Made by a program: the position numbers and the translations under genes. The notes below the pieces were generated by a model that saw nothing but the letters and a program-made list of their open reading frames with translations, had not been told where the DNA came from and ran no database searches. This document shows positions 1 through 12,609 of a DNA stretch of 64,000 nucleotides, one piece after another. The stretch's first letter is position 1. The number at the start of each line of letters is the position of its first letter. The DNA lies in the NCBI GenBank assembly GCA_001051155.2, contig JYIP02000008.1, positions 1,302,001-1,366,000 of the forward strand, in the 5' to 3' direction. Origin of the DNA: Chrysoporthe austroafricana. Lineage: Eukaryota; Ascomycota; Sordariomycetes; Diaporthales; Cryphonectriaceae.

Positions 1-1378
1 CTGGGTAAGTCTGGCCGCTCCCGCTTCTCGTCCTCAAAGCCCTTCCAGTCCGTTATCTCGGCTCGCAGCATATCGATATCCTCCAACTCCTCGTGGATGG
101 TATTCGCCGCCTGGTACGGGAGGTGCCCGAAGCACATGAAATACAGAATCATGCCGAGAGAAAAGATGTCCGACTTAGTGGTGAAGTTGCCATACCTGCC
201 CGTAGCGTCCTGCCGTAGAACTTCTGGTGCACAGTATGAGATTGTGCCCGTAGATCCCGTCGACTTGCGTACGACGTTCTCAGCCTGCACCTCGCCAAAG
301 TCGCTGATGAGGCAGGTCTCTTTCCCTCTCTCCTCATGCAGGAGGCAGTTGCTCGGCTTCAGGTCGCGGTGGATATAGTTCGCAGCGTGTAGGTAGGCCA
401 GGCCGGCAGTGATATCGCGGAAGTACGAGTAGATCTCCTCACGCTGAAGCTGAGACTGAGCAGACCACGCATTGGCTGGCGGTTCCATCTGTCCCTTGGA
501 CCGCCGCCGTATCTGGGCCTTGAGCTCCTCCTTCGTAGCCTCCCCAGGAACCCTGCCGATAACCTTCTTCCACAAATCGCCTCCATTGCAATATTGTTGT
601 AGGATGAAGGCGCAAGCGACGGTAGGACTGAACCGGCTGAGCTGAACATCTTCCAGCCAGACGTGCCGGTACGAAACCAAGTTTGGGTGTGATAGCTTGG
701 CAAGCAGCTCGACTTCCAGCAGCACCTTCTCCAGCCAGGCATGATCGTCGCCCACAGGAACGCGCTTGCATGCGAAGTAGCCCAGGTGACAGCCGTCAAT
801 CTCATGCCTCACAAGCAGCACCACGCCCTTCCCGCCCCTGCCGAGCTCACTCTCCTCCACGAAGAAGGTCTTGAAGTAATTCGGCTGGAACGCCGTCCTC
901 CGGATGCGGCTGCCGTCTCGCACGGTAGGGGTGCTCGACACGAACTCGGCATCTTGGACCTCGTCAGGCAGGCTCTCGTCGCCGTCGTGGAAGGGCTGTA
1001 CCAGCCTGCGGATGGGGCTCGAAGGGGGCAGGTCGGAGCGGAAGAAGTCGTTGCCGCGGAGCATACGGAAGTAGTCTGGGTCGACGTACGAGTCGCTGTC
1101 GGAGGAGGCATCGTACGCCCTGTCAGGAGAGGAGGGCCGCAGGGGTTGGTGGCACGCCGGGCACTCCATCAGGGCGCGGTCAACCTGGAGGCGCCGCGAG
1201 GAGGGATCGCGGACGACGACTGCATTGTGGTGACGTCTGTGAGAGGGAGTCAATAGAAGAAACAGCCCCAAGAGGTAGCTGCGCGCGTATAGGTAGACAC
1301 CCGCGCGGGACCTTGTCTGACGAGAATGACGTACAGGACGATCTCGCGACCTCGCGTGTGGTATGGAACAATGGACAT
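1..1378 (-). CDS. IKS1: IKS1-type serine/threonine protein kinase (5' part, cut by window edge)
   Basis: About 426 N-terminal residues of a protein kinase running off the left edge. Exon 1 is 1378-1335 and exon 2 runs from 1236 to beyond base 1, joined by a 98-nt intron (donor GTACGT, acceptor ACAG). The first ATG gives MSIVPY and the splice restores RHHNAVVVRDPSSRRL, typical of fungal IKS1 proteins. A CPACH motif follows, then the kinase domain: glycine loop GRGGKG, hinge QQYCNGGDLW, catalytic loop HRDLKPSN (around 360-372), DFGEVQ (294-302) and an APEVLR activation end, then SDIFSLGMILYFMCFGHLPY. IKS1 is a poorly studied kinase named in yeast as a suppressor linked to Ira1/Ras; its substrates are not evident here. 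The C-terminal part, often with a membrane anchor in this family, lies outside. I see no frame break. Confidence 0.9.
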
Positions 1379-2453
1379 GGCTGCTTCGCCAGATCAGGAC
1401 GCATCAAGATGTAGGAGAAAACCTGGCATCGCAGGAGGGCCCGCCACTCGGAGGCATACGGACAGAGTTATAAGGTCGAATGGAGGAGGCAGTGGAGAGA
1501 GAGACTGCCGTTCTCTCGCTTTACTAGAGCTGCGGGCATCCGTCTTCGCGTTCAGCAGTCCGGCTTGTCACGAGCATTGCAGTGCAGTAGGCCAATTGCC
1601 ATGGGCAGGGCCTGTAGCAGGGATGTCGAGTCACGGTATTTCCGCTGCAGCGGCGGGGAGGGCATCACTACTTAGGCATTCGTTCCGGGGCAGTGGAACC
1701 ACTAGAAGCATCTCTCGGAAACTCCCGTCAGCACCACCACGACCCACCTGGCACCACGACCGGTGCTGTGACACTGAACGTTACCTCCTACTTTCCCAGG
1801 TATCAGCTCAGGCTTGTAAAGAGGGACCAGACTTGCATCACGGTGCTCAAAAATACACAAATTCTGCGTATCAGTCTAATAGCGTTTGCACCCGTCTCGG
1901 TCCAGACTCCGCTGCCCATAGGTTTCGGCGTGCTCCATGTGCTCATCGTTATCTGCTTGCCTGCTCCAGGCCCATACGGACTGCGCTTAGAGCCACTACT
2001 TCCCAACGTACCCGATCATGCTTTCTACCATGGAGGCGGCCAGTTTGACAATTTGAGTTCGAGCGGTTTGAACGGCCAGAACCGCGTTGCGAAGCTCATC
2101 CGGGGTCTAGGATGTGGAGACCATTGTGAGGTCTCTGGAGTGGCCGTCTACTCGTCGGTATCGGGGCACCGTTCGTCGCCAGAAAGACGCATTGTCACAT
2201 GCTTCCTGTGGCAGCATGTATCACGAGCTCATAGCAATCGGGACCCACCTTCCGCACATGTTGAAAGCCAAACTATGGCAGCATCTTAAAGATGACTGTC
2301 GTAGTTCCTGCTGACCTTCGTCTCAGGTTTCTTCGCGAGTGTCGACACTCGTCCCCGAAGGACTAAGTGCTTAATGGCAAGAACTATACGAATTGACGTT
2401 AGTAAAAGGCGAGAAAATGAACTTACAAGAGGTGGGCAGGGTGGGGTGCGTAC
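1379..2453. other. Intergenic, 5' flank of the kinase gene
   Basis: Several open frames of 60-240 codons cross this stretch on both strands, but they are rich in Ser, Arg, His and Cys, lack recognisable motifs and overlap each other. They look like chance frames. It should hold the promoter of the kinase gene and the 3' flank of the Zn2Cys6 gene. Confidence 0.6.
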
Positions 2454-3599
2454 TCATTTCTCAGGGAAATCCATCTTCAGCAGAAACTCCTCGATGAGGC
2501 CCACCTGCGTTGTCTTCATCGACTGCCTCTTCGTGAGCATCTCGTGCTGTAATCTCAAGATATTCCTCTCCATGCTATCTCGCGTGGTCTCAGACAGACA
2601 CGACGAGATTCCCTCGCCGAAGGACGTCAGTCGGTCCGTCAGCCTAGCCACGAGATGCTTCATCAGGGCGATCTGCATCAACACAGCCGCTGTCCGCTGT
2701 GGTACAAATGAGCCTACCCGCATCTCGGATACGTCAAAGTCCGGTTCCCGCCGGCTGGCGATTGTGATCTGGTAGCAGGAGATCATAAGCTGGAACATGC
2801 CGTCGAGGATGTCCAGGATACGTGTGTGACACGCGATGAGGAGGTTTGCCAGCGCCATGTCGAGCGTGCCCGGCCAGATCTTCTCTTCGAACTTGCTCAG
2901 GGCGGAGGGTAGTTCAATTGCGTGGGTGCAGTCCGGCTGACCACACACGGCACCGGGTTTGAGATCTGGTCTCACTGCGGCGCTCACGGCTGCTGGATAG
3001 ACATTGACGAGCTCCTGGGCGATGACGAAGAAGCCCTCCAGCATAGACTTGGTGGTCATCTTTTCAGATAATTTCTTCAGAAAGGGCTCGTTGGTATCAT
3101 TTCGAGAAATGTGCAAGCTTAGTCTGGGGGGTACTCTAGCGAAAAGCGTGTCTGCTTCCATGAGCACCTTCGTCAACTGGCGCATGTAGACAGATCCCGG
3201 GTTGGCGTGGTCGGCAGACGATGTGTCTGTCGAGTTAAAACTTATTGAAGAGGGACGAGATGCGGCTGGGCCTTGGGGGGGATTTGGGTCCTCTTGGGCC
3301 ACGCTTGGGGGGTTCATCGTTAAGAAGTTGTTGAAATCATAATTGCTGGCGGTGGCCCAGTCAAAAGCACCCACAAATGGAGAGGCGGCTCCCTCCCCTG
3401 CCTCACCCACAGTCTCCCACCCAGAGACGATATCATTAGCACCCTTCAAGGGGACGCTTGTGCCTGGCGGGCTGTAGGTGCATGGGACGCCAGCTTTGAG
3501 GCAGCGCGCGCAGACAGTACTCCCCTGTTGCTTCGGACATCGCAGCTTCTGGGAGTGACAGCGATCACAGGCCGATCGGTTTCTGAGTTGGAAAGGCAT
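2454..3599 (-). CDS. Zn(II)2Cys6 transcription factor, AflR-like class
   Basis: A single-exon gene of 381 residues. Residues 11-40 form a binuclear zinc cluster, C-x2-C-x6-C-x8-C-x2-C-x6-C (C11, C14, C21, C30, C33, C40), with basic residues between the first cysteines, as in GAL4-type DNA-binding domains. A Ser/Pro-rich linker follows. The C-terminal half (about 125-375) carries the conserved stretch of many secondary-metabolism regulators: a CGQPDCTHAIELPSAL-type segment, a helical region around ACHTRILDILDGMFQLM, a GSFVPQ motif and a final helix ending EEFLLKMDF. It should act in the nucleus as a pathway regulator. There is no biosynthetic cluster beside it, so the target is unknown. An extra 5' exon cannot be excluded, but the start sits where the family expects it, ten residues before the first Cys. 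Confidence 0.85.
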   Translation of the reverse strand: MPFQLRNRSACDRCHSQKLRCPKQQGSTVCARCLKAGVPCTYSPPGTSVPLKGANDIVSGWETVGEAGEGAASPFVGAFDWATASNYDFNNFLTMNPPSVAQEDPNPPQGPAASRPSSISFNSTDTSSADHANPGSVYMRQLTKVLMEADTLFARVPPRLSLHISRNDTNEPFLKKLSEKMTTKSMLEGFFVIAQELVNVYPAAVSAAVRPDLKPGAVCGQPDCTHAIELPSALSKFEEKIWPGTLDMALANLLIACHTRILDILDGMFQLMISCYQITIASRREPDFDVSEMRVGSFVPQRTAAVLMQIALMKHLVARLTDRLTSFGEGISSCLSETTRDSMERNILRLQHEMLTKRQSMKTTQVGLIEEFLLKMDFPEK

Positions 3600-4454
3600 G
3601 CTTCTGAGGACAGGCCGCCTCCCTACCCTGTTGAGTGGCCTTGCAGCTGATGATGGTGAAAAGACGTTGGCTGATGAGAGAAGGGGTAAATCAGAGCTGA
3701 CAAAGCACTCTCGGTTCGGCGTGTCTTCCGACCATTCCCATCTGTGGGTCTCAGGAATTCCCCCTGATTGCTAACAATATCTACTGCCTCAGGCTGAGCT
3801 CGCTCTGCCTGGCCGAGCTGCAAATCCACTCTACGTGCACATTTATTAAGAACATAGCTCTGCAAATTGGATACGATGTTCACCAATATATTCTCTGTAA
3901 TCTGTTAATTACTAAACCGGACGACATATACTACGGCCGTTACGGAAACCTACGAAGACGAATTGGCCGGACCGATCCACAACCTCCGGCTGCCAGCGAC
4001 GCTCACACCGGGGCAGTATGAAGAAGTGGAGGCAGTACAATATGCATGAGAACCTGTAGAGTTTTTGAATACCCCAAGCTTGGTCTTTTGAGTTATGAAA
4101 GTCAACAGCACACTCTACTAGATGGTCGAGATGCGTGCAAAGTTTACTCATAACTTCTTGACGCAGAACCCTTCAGGCGCAAGTCGGAGAATGCAAGCAT
4201 GAGAGCACCGCGGCAGATACGGATTTATCGCGAGCGACAACGTGAGCGTATACTCGATATTGCGCAATCGATAATTCAGCCGGGAACATTCCGATTGGAA
4301 GCATTCGAAGACGATAGAACCATTAGTATTTTGTGGTATCTATCGACATAGGTAAGTAGGAGGGGGAACAGTATCTGAATTATCACAATATATATACGTA
4401 GCTGAAAAGTAAAGTCTCTGCCATAATAATCTATACCCCCCACAGCTCGAACAG
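3600..4454. other. Intergenic
   Basis: Upstream of the Zn2Cys6 gene and downstream of the F-box-like gene. Only short frames (60-90 codons) without motifs. AT-rich towards 4300-4440. Nothing further seen. Confidence 0.5.
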
Positions 4455-6273
4455 CTAGTCGTACTGCTTCAGGCTCGATATAGGGTGATATGCTTTCACC
4501 TCGCTTTCGCAAAAGATCCGCGCGTCCATTTCCGCCTGAAGCAAGGATCTAGGGTCAAGCATTAACCCCCTCAACCTCAGTTGATTTATCACTGCCCCAT
4601 AATCGACGTATGTTCCTGGCAATGGTCTGTTTTCTGTAATGGGGGGCCGCCTTCGAGAAGGTATAACGTTCGAATTGTTGACCACCGTATTCCAGGCCCT
4701 CAGCACACGACCTTCAATTTTCACGTCGTCTGCCCCCCAGTTGCTTCGCCATATGATCTTAGAATCTCCTTGTAAGACCCCCGAAGCTACGGATGTCTCA
4801 TAGCGGAATATACAGGCCCGACCTGTTAGATCATGTCTCCAGTATTCCTGCCCACTGTGCTCCCAATTCCACAATTCCATTATCTCAAGCTTCGGCATCT
4901 TCGAAGCTGCCGCAGCAGCGGCTTGAAGGAGGTCATTTACGGCAAGTTGACGGGAAGGCCGGTCTTGACTCCATCTTAAGGACTCCTGCGCTGTGAGAGC
5001 TATCGATCTGAGATTTGGTAGGGAGGTTTCTGCAGAGTCAGCGACATCACCCTGGCCTAGATATTTCCGTAGGCCTAAGCAGTCGACAGCATCCGTAAGG
5101 AAAGAGATCGATAAATGCTCGAGGCTTGGTGTAGCGGCAGCTAAACTTGGTAGCACCTCGATTCTAGAAATCCTAGGTCGCAAAATGTCTTCCATGGCAT
5201 GGATAGAAGAGTTAAAGTTCTCGAAGATATGCAGACACTTGAGCGTAGCTGGTAAAGCAGAACGCAGCCAATAATTAGCTCGCAACTTGTTACCCTCTAA
5301 ACGAGGCGTATAACGGAGGTCGTCAACCCTCCGGTCTTTAGCCCTGGCGAGACGCCAGTTCTCCCGTCTCAGAGCCTCTAAATTTGTCAGACTTTCTGAT
5401 TGCAGCTTTATTAGCGTCGGTGTCGCTAGGTTTCGGTAGAATTGCCGACGTATATATAAGCTGCTAATCATCTTGACTTCGGGCAATTTGACGCAAGCCC
5501 CTGGCCGATAATTATGGGAAATATCCTGGAAGTTGAAGTTGATGGGTTGTACAAGTCTTCGTCCACTATAGTCTGGCCAATAATCACCGCGCTGGAAGCA
5601 TCGAATCCAGGAACGTCGGTCACTAACGAGACAATGCCGAGGGTCTTTTAACAAGTCGAGGCGGGTAATCTGAACTCTTATATAGTCCTTTTGAGTACCG
5701 ATGCCCTCGAGATGTGGGTAGTTCTCCTTAAGGCCGTATAAGCGTTGGTAAAAATGTTTCGAGTCGCTTGGTGAGCTGGCACTAAGCTCAAGAGTAATAC
5801 CAGACAACTCCTCACTTCTCCTAATAGATGACAGATAGCCAAGCAGTTTCCAGACAGCATTCGTGAAAGTGCGATCATTTCTATTTGACCATCCAGGTTA
5901 GCCAGTAGCTCCAATGCGTCATCGGGTAAAAGAAGATCGAAACTTGCCGGGATGCTTCATATTCATTTTCAAGGTCCCTACACTGCCAACAATCGTATTC
6001 CTCCAGATCTACATGAAGCCAAACATGTTTAGTGTGAGGCAAATATCCTTGGCGGCGAACGATTATTCTTCCGAAGTCGTCGAGACATGTTGTTCGCAGC
6101 CGTAGGCGTCGGAAGGTGATTTTCTCAAAGAAGATCTGCCAATCTTTGCATACTGATGTGTATCTGGAAAGAGCCTTGTTCTGTTTCATCTCTAAGACTT
6201 TATCTACCTCCTCTGCCAAGGCCTCCAAGACAAGGAGCATCGCATCCACATGGAGCCGAAGCTTAGACATCAT
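4455..6273 (-). CDS. F-box-like protein of an expanded fungal family, with a GC-AG intron
   Basis: Two exons, 6273-5948 and 5880-4455, give 583 residues. They are joined by a 67-nt intron with GC donor GCAAGT (5947-5942), branch site GCTAAC and acceptor AATAG. This is the splice that puts both parts in one frame: it yields EASRNDRTFTNAVWKLL, the segment expected between the tryptophan-rich YDCWQC part and the LTLELSA-like part in this family. The N-terminus resembles a degenerate F-box (VCKDWQIFFEKITFRRLRL). Later residues include leucine-rich helices and SASSPSDS. Such proteins are numerous and fast-evolving in Sordariomycetes and are thought to act as SCF ubiquitin-ligase adaptors, though substrates are unknown. 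Without the GC donor the gene would look frameshifted, so transcript evidence would matter. The F-box itself is weak. Confidence 0.7.
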
Positions 6274-7066
6274 GGATGGACGGAAGGGGTATGAACTTGT
6301 CTGGAGTGTTCGAAAGAATAAGGTAGTTTCACAGGTAGGGTCTAAAACGATGGCTGAGATACCAGAAAAAGTGAAGTAATCCGGATGTATCTTGGTGGTG
6401 TTGATGCTTGAGGTTGGGTTTTATTTCATTAAGGAAGGCCTGTGGCAAATCCTGATAGAAGTGTGTTTCGGAGGCAATTTCTCCGAAGCCCGTATTAGCC
6501 TGCTACAATTCAAAGAATTGTTGTGTGGTTTGGTTTGTTAATTACTTAGTGTCGGAATATGTAAACACGTGCACTGTGTGCTTGCGCAGCCGTTTTGTCA
6601 CGTCCGACACTTAGCAAAAAGGGCGCCATGGGCGCTACTTACTTAAGTAAGTTAAGAGTAAAGGCGTCTCGACTTTCGAGGCTCGGCCGCACTCTCAATC
6701 GTCAGTTGAAGTTGAGAAAACTTTAGCCAGGAGGCAGTCGTGAATCGGGGCTCTACAACAAGTGGTCTAGAGTGTCCATGCCTACCTAGGTACTTGATAA
6801 TTAGGTGCCTCAAATTGCATGGCGTCAATTCGCTTCCATACGTCTTGTCTGCATTCGTAAAAGGAATCCCTTCTGTAAATTATAGGAATGTATTTAAAAG
6901 CACGAAGATACTATAGGCGATACTGCCATATATTTTCCGAGAAGCAATGAGCAGACTCTCTTAATTGGTGTCTTCTAGGCTGCGCCCCTGTGCAGTCCTG
7001 AAATCTCAAAATACCCCACGACTTGAACCGCTAAGAGCTTGAGGGCATCATGGTTACCAAGGTAAT
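6274..7066. other. Intergenic, AT-richer
   Basis: 5' flank of the F-box-like gene and 3' flank of the GH79 gene. No frame with recognisable content. Base composition is visibly more AT-rich than in the genes, especially around 6840-6960. No repeat or transposon motif seen. Confidence 0.5.
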
Positions 7067-8651
7067 CTACTGCAAATAAACTACTAATGCCTCACTCGCC
7101 GCCAATGTGAACGTCGCCTGGCCGCCCGACACAGCTGTTGTCTCGAACGTCTCCGTCCCGTCGGCCACACACGTGCCATTTGCATAATACTGCCCGCCCC
7201 AGGATGGGTTGCTGCCCTCATCCTGCCTCGATAGCGCACTCGCAGCCGTCAGCCTCTTCGCCTCGACACTGCTCCCGCTCACGCTCAATCCCGTGAGCAC
7301 GAACGACGTGCTGCTCCGCGTCCCTGTCCCGTTGTAATAGTCTGAGTTGTAGAGCAGTACCCGCAGCGGTTTACCCGAGGAGTCGAACGTCGCGTATCCG
7401 GCATAGTCGGTGCTGCCCGTATCGAGCGCGGTCAGGTGCGAGCCGCCGGCGAGGAAGGCGACGGCGGCGGTGGCGCCGTAGTAAGGGGCACCCATGTCGT
7501 AACGGCCCCAGAAGCAGTAGTAGCAATTTCCGATCGTACCCTGGTGGAAATACGTGCGCGTGATGTTAAGGTAGGTCGCGCGGACGGTATAGTCGAGAGT
7601 CCAGAGGGCAGCGCCGAACGTTGGGGAGACGGTCGCTGCACCTCCTCCGGACACAGAGTTTGTCTCGCCCAGGACATAGAGCTTTCCGACGCCAACGGCA
7701 GCAGCAATGTCATCAGGAAATTGCTCGAGGTTGCTCACGATGTCTGAGTGGCTCATAAGTCTCTGAACCGTGCCGCCAGGGTAATTGTGGTGTGCGTACG
7801 TAGCAACATATTGCTTGACTGTCGCATTCTCCGTCGCGATGAGTTCCGCTGCTCCCCACGTCGGCGGCGCCGAGTTCGAGTTGCCGGCTTGGATGATGTT
7901 GGTCTTGCCTATGGCACTGCCTACCTCGATGTCCCAGTTGTCTTGCGAGGCGGCGTCCGTCGCTGGATCCCATGTGCCCGATGCGATGGGCTGGTCATCC
8001 GCGGCCCAATCTAACTCGGCCAATGATGGTAAGATTGCAGCCGTTATACGAAGAAGGCGGATACACACTCACACTCAGGTTCATTCCCCAACTCAATGGC
8101 CAGCAAATTATCCATCTCCGAGACAGCAACCTTAGCCGCAGCAATCGTATTGGTGATGTTGTCTTTGCCACGATCCAGACCGAGCACCACGCTTCCATCA
8201 TACTTTCCAGCTAGGGACATGAAGCTGGACCCGAAGGTCAAGCTATCCGGGGCATCGGCGGCATTCGCAACGGTGTAGACGACATACGCGGAGGTAGTAG
8301 GGTCATACAGTGCCCGATCCTGCGTCGTTCCTCCAATGCGTATCGGCGGCCATGTTCCAGTCAGAGCCTCCCAGTTGGCGAGGCATTGTGTCGTGGCAGT
8401 CACGTTAGTAAAGTACGAAGGGAATGTAAAGAACTCAAAGCTACCAAGGGTCAGTCTCTATGCGTAAGAATAATGGACTGCATCTTGTGCGATGCACTGG
8501 ACTGCACTCACGAGATGCCGAGTGGCGCCGGTGCAAGTGACGCATATGCGTATCCGCTGGCGCCGGTCTTCGTAGGCACTGCAAGGGTGACGGCGGACAC
8601 CATCTGGGCGCCTACCGCAAGGATAGCTATGAGATTGACCATGTGCGCCAT
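7067..8651 (-). CDS. Secreted glycoside hydrolase family 79 (beta-glucuronidase-like)
   Basis: Three exons, 8651-8512, 8440-8073 and 8010-7067, encode 483 residues. Introns of 71 and 62 nt have GTGAGT donors. The N-terminus is a signal peptide (hydrophobic LIAILAVGAQMVSA), so the enzyme is secreted. The catalytic (beta/alpha)8 region starts with IRIGGTTQDRA. Its acid/base is E167 in LGNEPEYW, rebuilt exactly across the second intron. The probable nucleophile is about E285 in LGETNSVSGG. The last ~100 residues form the beta-sandwich domain typical of GH79, with LLYNSDYYNGTG and ASEALVVYLQ. GH79 enzymes remove glucuronic acid or 4-O-methyl-glucuronic acid from glycans such as arabinogalactan proteins. 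The exact substrate cannot be read from sequence. Length and domain order are normal for fungal members. Confidence 0.9.
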
Positions 8652-11600
8652 CGTACAAACTTGTTTACCTGCATGAAACGTCTATGGTTACTGTTTATTG
8701 GGCGCACTTGTCTTCTTATCCCATCTATGGGCTATCACGCTGAGCGCCCTCGGCACTCGCAGCCCGAGCACGATCTGAGCAGGTATAAGCCCCATGTCGA
8801 CTCGTCCGGTTGTGATGCCGTCGCGAGCCAGTCAGGGAACCACGATGGAGATCGGGGTCAGCCTTGGCTGCCATCCGAGGCGCGCGAACCACTATATTAG
8901 GTTAAACTTCCCCATCTTTTGGGGGGGTTGGAGACGATAGGTGGGCTCGTGATCATTTATTGAAGCGCGTGCTCTATGATTGGTGCCTGGTATTATAGTA
9001 CACCAAGGCCCGAAGCGGGCCGACAGGTCACGAGCTTCCGTGTCCGTCAAGGGATTGGAGGAGGAATTGTAGCCGCCTGTGGACACGTTCAAAGAAAGAC
9101 TGTGATGGCAATTCCAAAAAAAAAAAAAAAATCAAAAAAGAAAATCAAAAAAAATCATATGCTTGATTTGCGCGCGAACCCCCTTCTGCGGTGCACATAG
9201 TCACTTCTTTCTGAACAGACTTCTACCCATGCTCCCATGCTTGCAGCTCCAGGCTATGGCCCGGCACATCTCTACACTCAGGCATCGTCCAAACGGATAT
9301 TTGCAATGCCAGAGGCTAGCTGAGCGGATGATTGGCTTCCGTCTCCTCCTGAATTCGCGATGGTCGCTGCTACGTCTTGAATTCATCAATAGTGCGCCAT
9401 CATTGTTCGTTGACTTCCATGTGCTTGCTTCGGTGGAGACAGCCTGAAACATCAACCGTCTATCTTTTGTCCGACCGCGAACCCATGACAAATTCGGAAA
9501 TGCGATTTTGTTGTGCTTTGGCGCTTGCCATGCTCCGGTCGTGGCTCCACGCCGGAGGACCGTCTACTTCATTCCTAAGTTGGCCTGATGAGAATTTGTT
9601 GCCTTTGTAATCGCAGTTAGTAAGCTATTGCCTGAAGCTCCATTAAGCTCCATTAAGATAGCGCTCACGATCGACCGTAGATGAGTTCTTATGACGATCT
9701 TCCTTCTGGATCGGCTGCGCTCGCTGATTCTGTGGGCTCATCGACATGTCTTATCTCTCTTGAGAGCCATAGACATTAGTCTAGTCTAGAAATACCAGTG
9801 CTAGACTTGGAAGCTGAAGGGTAACATAGTATAACAATCTACCTTCCCAGAGAGGTGCCAACATCTTTATTATTTCATCAAATCTGTGTTCACTCGTCAG
9901 CATGGTTTGATGAATGAAAGATGTCTAAGAAGGTGCTGTTGATAGGGAGGTCACTTGATTTTCGTGAGTACAAGTGCAGTCTATGCGAGAACTCCCGCAG
10001 TTACAACGCTATTTTTTTTGTCTTTCTCTTTTTTCCTTCTCTCCCAATTCAATTTAGCTGCGCCATCAGACGAATGCAGTGTCCCCGAATGATTGCTCCT
10101 GGTCCTTGCAGGTTCTTGGCGCAAGCAACAACCATTTTGCTTCGTCATGTTCGGAATTCTGTCCTGAGAGCCGACCATTGAAGCGAACACACCGGCGTAA
10201 GAAGCGATTATTACGTTCATGAGTTGAAGTCAGAGCTGCTGCTGATCTGAGCATCTCGCACCGTCTGTCTTCAGGGTCATCACGCAAAAATCAATGGCAA
10301 CAGCGCGGTAACAGCGTTCTCTCGGACATCGAGTCGGTGATGACAGCGAAAGCCACTGCTACGATGTCCATAGCAACAGATTCCACTATCATAGGCCTCA
10401 GCGCAGTGCCAGGTTTGGACTTCGATCATAGCCTGAAGCTCAACTTGGGCTCGATTTTCGGGATAGGCTTATTTTTGCTTTTCATCAGCGTCATGCCCTC
10501 GTGGATGGTTACTCAGAAAGGAAAGAGCTCTTCCAAATCTGATTGCTATAGACCGGTGCTCCTGAAAGGCCACTAACATAGTATGGAGCGATTTGATGAA
10601 TAATTATTTATGAAAAACGGGGCTAGACATTGCGCGGGTCCATAACATCGGAAACACGGACGAGGTCCTGGGCAAAACATATTCTCAAACGATTTTGGGG
10701 AGCTTCATAATGAAGCCATGCCTCATTCCTGATCGCGCTGTGCGACAAGAAGTTTAAAGGGGGAGTGTTGCAGTACTGTCAACTCCGGAAGGAGTGAGCT
10801 GACGACGTCGGGCGGATAGGTTTCAGAAATCGACCCTTGGCTGGATACTCTTCGAATAACGCCGCTCGGCGCGGACCGAAGTGCCAATTTAGGTTCAGCT
10901 CAGGGACGACGATACGCGGGAGGCATCGAATGAAAAGGTTGTCTTCCACGTCGTTGCCCAGCGGCCTTCGTCGTCGGCGCCAGCGGCCACAAGTTCCGGC
11001 GGAGGGAGCCTCGGCGTATGCAGGCCGCGCCACCCGCATTGGCGATATCAGGAGAACTGCCTTGATCGAGGCTGTCTCCGAAACAGCTGTGGGTGGGTTT
11101 GACTTTCGCCGGGTCTCTCGGCGCTGATCGACATGGTATGAATTGTTGAGGATTTGGAACCTTGAACGAGCCTGGGGCGATTGACCCAATATACTGGCAG
11201 GACGTCATCCCCGAACCATCAACTTGCCCCTTGGCGCAGCCTCGTGTCGGCAGCGAGCGCATCGGGAAGGCCGACCGCATGCAAAGACGGAGCTGGCAGC
11301 TCAGGATGACGGTAAGTCGGCCGAGCGCCACTGCAGCACGCCATGCGATGATCGAATCTGCCGCTAGGGGGATTTTTATTCATGACACGGCTTGACAGGC
11401 AGGGATAGGGCCCGCTCCCACTTGTGAGGCGAGTTGCGCAATGAGACGTTGGTCTGTCCTCCCCCTTTGTTCTGATACATATTGGACTCTACCTATCCAT
11501 GGGAATAACCACTCGTAATCGATATGTCAGAATTTGGCGTGAGGTATCACGGCTAAGTCTTCCTTTTTGAGGCTCTCGGCCGGTCGGGAGCGGTCTCGAA

Positions 11601-12002
11601 AATGCACAGCCGGTGCCCGACGCACCAAGCGCCCACCGATGTCGTGGAACCAAAGTCCGGTCCGGCCGGGATCGTTGCCGTTTCAGTCTGATTTTGCGCC
11701 CGGTGGACCGACTAACATACAGATGCCTCGGCTGTGGGGCCTTTGGGGTCCAGAATCCCATAGCCATTTGGCTTGGTCCGGAGGCTGGAGGCACTGAAAA
11801 TAATAACGCCGTGAAACGCCGTGAGAAGATGGGGCGGTCTGTGTTAGCTTGTTCGGCGCTGGATATATACCATGCTCTGCGTCGTCCGCTCATCTATCGT
11901 CCGGTCCGCGTCGTCCGTATTCGTCCGTAGACGTGATCATTAAGGACTTCATGTGACATCCTCCCGCCACTACTTGGCCCGACAGACGACTTGAATAGAA
12001 CT
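8652..12002. other. 3.3 kb gene-free stretch
   Basis: Between the divergently transcribed GH79 and reductase genes, so it holds both promoters. Many overlapping frames of 60-145 codons exist on both strands without motifs. A 79-codon frame at 10337-10576 has one hydrophobic segment but nothing else. The 9115-9155 part is an A-rich simple tract. No transposon ends, tRNA or conserved motif seen. Confidence 0.5.
9115..9155. repeat. A-rich low-complexity tract
   Basis: Long A runs interrupted by TC or G, read directly from the sequence. It could be a relic of a polyadenylated retro-insertion, but I see no coding remnant beside it. Confidence 0.7.
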
Positions 12003-12577
12003 ATGGCCAAGGACACGAGCCTATCGTATATCTTCGCGAAGAGGCCAACAGGCGAGGTCGTGCCTGGAGAGACCTTCCGCCCGGAGACCAAGCCTGCGCC
12101 CACCGAGGCAGACCTGCAGGATGGTGATGTTCTGCTCGAGACACACTACATCAGCCTCGACCCCTCGATGAGGGTGTGGCTGAAAGGCAAGCCGAGTGCA
12201 TCGAGCCAGAAGCGGACACTGCTGACGAAGAACAGACAAGCCGGGGTACCTACCACCACTGCAGATTGGTGAGACCATGCGGAGCGTCGGAGCCGGCATT
12301 GTTCTTGCATCCAAGAACCCAATGTTCAAGGTCGGCGACTGGGCGACCGGATTCACCGGCTGGAGGGAAATTGCGAAGGTCGGCTCACGAGAGGTCATGC
12401 CCGCACCGAGATTGCCCGGCATAGAGATGCCTGACCTGCTTGGCGCCATTGGAGCGACCGGCATGACGGCCTACCTGGGCCTGGAGAAGATCGGTCAGCC
12501 CAAGGCCGGTGAGCTGGTGGTCGTTTCCGGAGCGGCGGGTGCGACGGGCTCGATCGTGGGGCAGATCTGCAAGCTCA

Positions 12578-12609
<32 letters not shown>

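Noticed and set aside
1326..2048. 240-codon open frame on the plus strand
   Set aside because: Ser/Arg/His/Cys-rich, no family motif, and overlaps the first exon and intron of the kinase gene.
5881..5947. Apparent frameshift in the F-box-like gene
   Set aside because: A GC-AG intron with GCAAGT, GCTAAC and AATAG restores the exact family sequence, so no lesion is needed.
10337..10576. Possible 79-residue protein with one hydrophobic segment
   Set aside because: No recognisable family, no supporting splice or start context; chance frames of this size are common here.
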